Of a stretch of 33,764 bases of DNA, positions 32,295-33,764 are shown piece by piece; the first letter of the stretch is position 1; each line of letters opens with the position of its first letter. The DNA comes from JBBREP01 sp036501845 (GTDB lineage: Bacteria > Actinomycetota > Acidimicrobiia > IMCC26256 > PALSA-610), in NCBI GenBank assembly GCA_036501845.1, contig DASXZO010000172.1:1-33764 (forward strand), given 5' to 3'. A model generated the notes under the pieces. It was given only the letters and a program-made list of their open reading frames with translations, was not told the DNA's origin and did no database searches. A program made the translations under genes and the position numbers.

Positions 32295-33764
32295 GTGACG
32301 AGCGCGATCGACGAATCTCGATCGGCCGGCACCGTCGAGGCGGACGGCGACGAGCTGGGAACGGCCGGTTCTGACGGCCGCGGCACGGGCGCGGGCGCAG
32401 GCGGCTTCGGGAGCTTGTTGCTCGGCGGCGCCGCGCTCGTGGTGGTGGGCGCCGTGCTGCCGCTCGTGATCGCGCATCACTACGACGCGCTGCGGATCCC
32501 GCGCAGCGACGACTGGTCGTACTTGCGTGCGCTCATCCACTGGCGCCACAGCGGCCATCTCGACTTCAACCACTGGGTGTCGATGACGCTCATCGCCCAG
32601 CTGATCCTCGCTCGGCCGATCGTGGCGATCTGGAGCGACAGCATCACTGCCACCCGGGTGCTCACGGCCACGCTCGGGGTGGTGGGGCTGGGCGCGATCG
32701 TGGCCATGGCGCCGGCCGCCGGCGTGTCGCGCCGGCGCGGGCTGCTGGTGGCAGTGACGTTGGCCGCGTGCCCGCTCTGGGGCCCGCTCGCGAGCACGTT
32801 CATGACCGAAGTACCGGCGTTCTGCTTCGAGATGCTGTGCCTCTGGTGCGCGCTCGCAGGATGGTCGCGCCGGCGTGAGGGCTCGGCGGGCATGGCCACG
32901 GGCTATCTGGTGGGCACCGCGGTGTTCGGCTTCATCGCCATCGCCATCCGCCAGTACGCCGCCATCACGGTGGCCGGCGTGTTGCTCGCCGCGATCGTGG
33001 CCGCGTGGGCGGGCCGTGATCGCCGCGCCTTGCGCGACGCGCTCGTGGTCACCGGCGCGTCGTTGGTCGCGACGCTCGCGCTGCTCGTGTGGTGGGCGCA
33101 CGTGCCGAACCTGCGCGCGCTCTCGCCGCGCGCACCCAGCGAGCTCTCGTACAAAGACGTCATCCGCACCGCGGGCGGCTTCATGCGGCTCGCGGGCTTG
33201 ATGATGCTCCCGCCGATCGTACTCGCCGGACCGGTGCGCATCGTGCGGCGAGCGTGGGCAGCCGGGCGCGTGCTCACCGTCACGATCGCCGGGCTCGCGG
33301 TGCTCGTGCTCGTGGTGTCGGACCAGACCTACTTCGCCCCGGCACGCGTCTCCACGTTCGTGGGCAACTACTTCGACCCGCGCGGCGTGCTCGCCGACGA
33401 CATCAACTACGGCACCCGCCCGCGCATCATGGCCAAGTCGCTGTTCAGCGTGCTCACGCTGATCGGCTCGGTGGCCGGGCTGCTCGTGGTCGTTGCGATC
33501 GTGCCGTTCCTGGTGACGTGGTGGTCGCGCTGGCGCGGGCGGGAACGCGGGCCGGGCTCGTTGCGCACGTTCCTCGGCCCCGCGGTTCACGACGCACCGC
33601 GCCTCGCGCTCGGCCTCAACGTGGTGGGGTTCGCGGTGGGCTACGAGATCGCGGTGCTGTTCAAGTTCCCGATCTGGGACCGCTACGCCCTCCCCGCCCT
33701 GCCCGTGGTGGGCCTCCTCATCCTGTCCAGCAACGCCACCTCGCGCCGGGCGTCGTTTGACTTC
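32295..33764 (+). CDS. GT-C-like polytopic membrane protein, 3' end cut by window
   Basis: From GTG 32295 the frame stays open for 490 codons to the last base, so the stop lies outside the window. The protein begins with about 38 hydrophilic Gly/Ala/Asp-rich residues, then helix 1. The outer loop has IPRSDDWSYLRAL (68-80) and DFNHWVSMTL (90-99). It is a paralogue of the gene at 21955; 27 bases around this second block are identical in the two genes (22201-22227 and 32565-32591). FMTEVPAFC, IRQYAAITV and the late WDRYALPALPVVGLL segments also match. The acidic pair Asp72-Asp73 in the first outer loop points to a GT-C glycosyltransferase using lipid-linked sugars. It is divergent from the oxygenase-led unit. 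Confidence 0.78.
   Translation, partial: MTSAIDESRSAGTVEADGDELGTAGSDGRGTGAGAGGFGSLLLGGAALVVVGAVLPLVIAHHYDALRIPRSDDWSYLRALIHWRHSGHLDFNHWVSMTLIAQLILARPIVAIWSDSITATRVLTATLGVVGLGAIVAMAPAAGVSRRRGLLVAVTLAACPLWGPLASTFMTEVPAFCFEMLCLWCALAGWSRRREGSAGMATGYLVGTAVFGFIAIAIRQYAAITVAGVLLAAIVAAWAGRDRRALRDALVVTGASLVATLALLVWWAHVPNLRALSPRAPSELSYKDVIRTAGGFMRLAGLMMLPPIVLAGPVRIVRRAWAAGRVLTVTIAGLAVLVLVVSDQTYFAPARVSTFVGNYFDPRGVLADDINYGTRPRIMAKSLFSVLTLIGSVAGLLVVVAIVPFLVTWWSRWRGRERGPGSLRTFLGPAVHDAPRLALGLNVVGFAVGYEIAVLFKFPIWDRYALPALPVVGLLILSSNATSRRASFDF

Noticed and set aside
31254..33590. Very long minus-strand open frame of about 780 codons
   Set aside because: It crosses the oxygenase gene in another frame, the promoter gap and the partial GT-C gene. 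The composition is Arg/His/Pro-rich with no membrane or domain signal.
1..33764. A mobile element or phage origin of the whole cluster
   Set aside because: No transposase, integrase, tRNA junction or terminal repeats are visible. Only the segment at 18765-19790 has foreign-looking composition.

Overview
The window is GC-rich DNA, almost fully coding, with frequent GTG and TTG starts, ATGA stop/start overlaps and few Shine-Dalgarno sites. This fits a high-GC actinobacterium. An acidimicrobial lineage is my best guess from gene content and style, but nothing here proves it. I see no rRNA, tRNA, CRISPR array, transposase, integrase or phage gene. No gap between genes exceeds about 210 bases.

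Layout. (1) 45-3080 is housekeeping-like: a SAM methyltransferase, an alpha/beta hydrolase, a hairpin terminator and convergent ispG of the MEP isoprenoid pathway. (2) 3195-6344 (+) is a three-gene unit: PAPS-type sulfotransferase, NAD-dependent sugar epimerase/dehydratase and a membrane acyltransferase. (3) 10367-6285 (-) is a four-gene unit: GT-A-like glycosyltransferase, macrocin-type O-methyltransferase, and the permease and ATPase of a Wzm/Wzt-type polysaccharide exporter. The ATPase has a C-terminal glycan-recognition-like domain. (4) 10578-17590 (+) holds a membrane-anchored SGNH-like protein that appears to lack its catalytic residues, then two tandem paralogous YfhO-like giant membrane proteins. 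(5) 19808-17574 (-) and 19946-21958 (+) are divergent OatA-type acyltransferase/SGNH fusions. The second is followed by a GT-C-like membrane protein (21955-23754). (6) 32107-23654 (-) is a tightly coupled five-gene unit: 2OG-Fe(II) oxygenase, a GT2-methyltransferase fusion, two paralogous ~750-residue polytopic proteins and another GT-C-like protein. (7) 32295-33764 (+) is a paralogue of the 21955 gene, cut by the window edge.

Inferred joint function: assembly, export and decoration of a complex envelope glycan. The DPM1-like GT2 domain could load sugars onto a polyprenyl phosphate carrier. The GT-C and YfhO-like proteins could use such donors on the outer face of the membrane. The ABC exporter would move a lipid-linked chain. 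The sulfotransferase, methyltransferases, acyltransferases and oxygenase would decorate it. Three polytopic families are each present twice and acyltransferases three times, so the locus appears to have grown by duplication.

The most unusual points are the apparent SGNH pseudoenzyme with a duplicated Arg/Trp/Tyr-rich cytosolic module; the acyltransferase whose membrane half has a base composition unlike everything around it; a probable 19-base duplication that frameshifts the end of the 23654-25321 gene; an 18-bp-stem palindrome in front of the sulfotransferase; and a recurring TAnnnT box 7-9 bases before start codons, suggesting leaderless transcripts.
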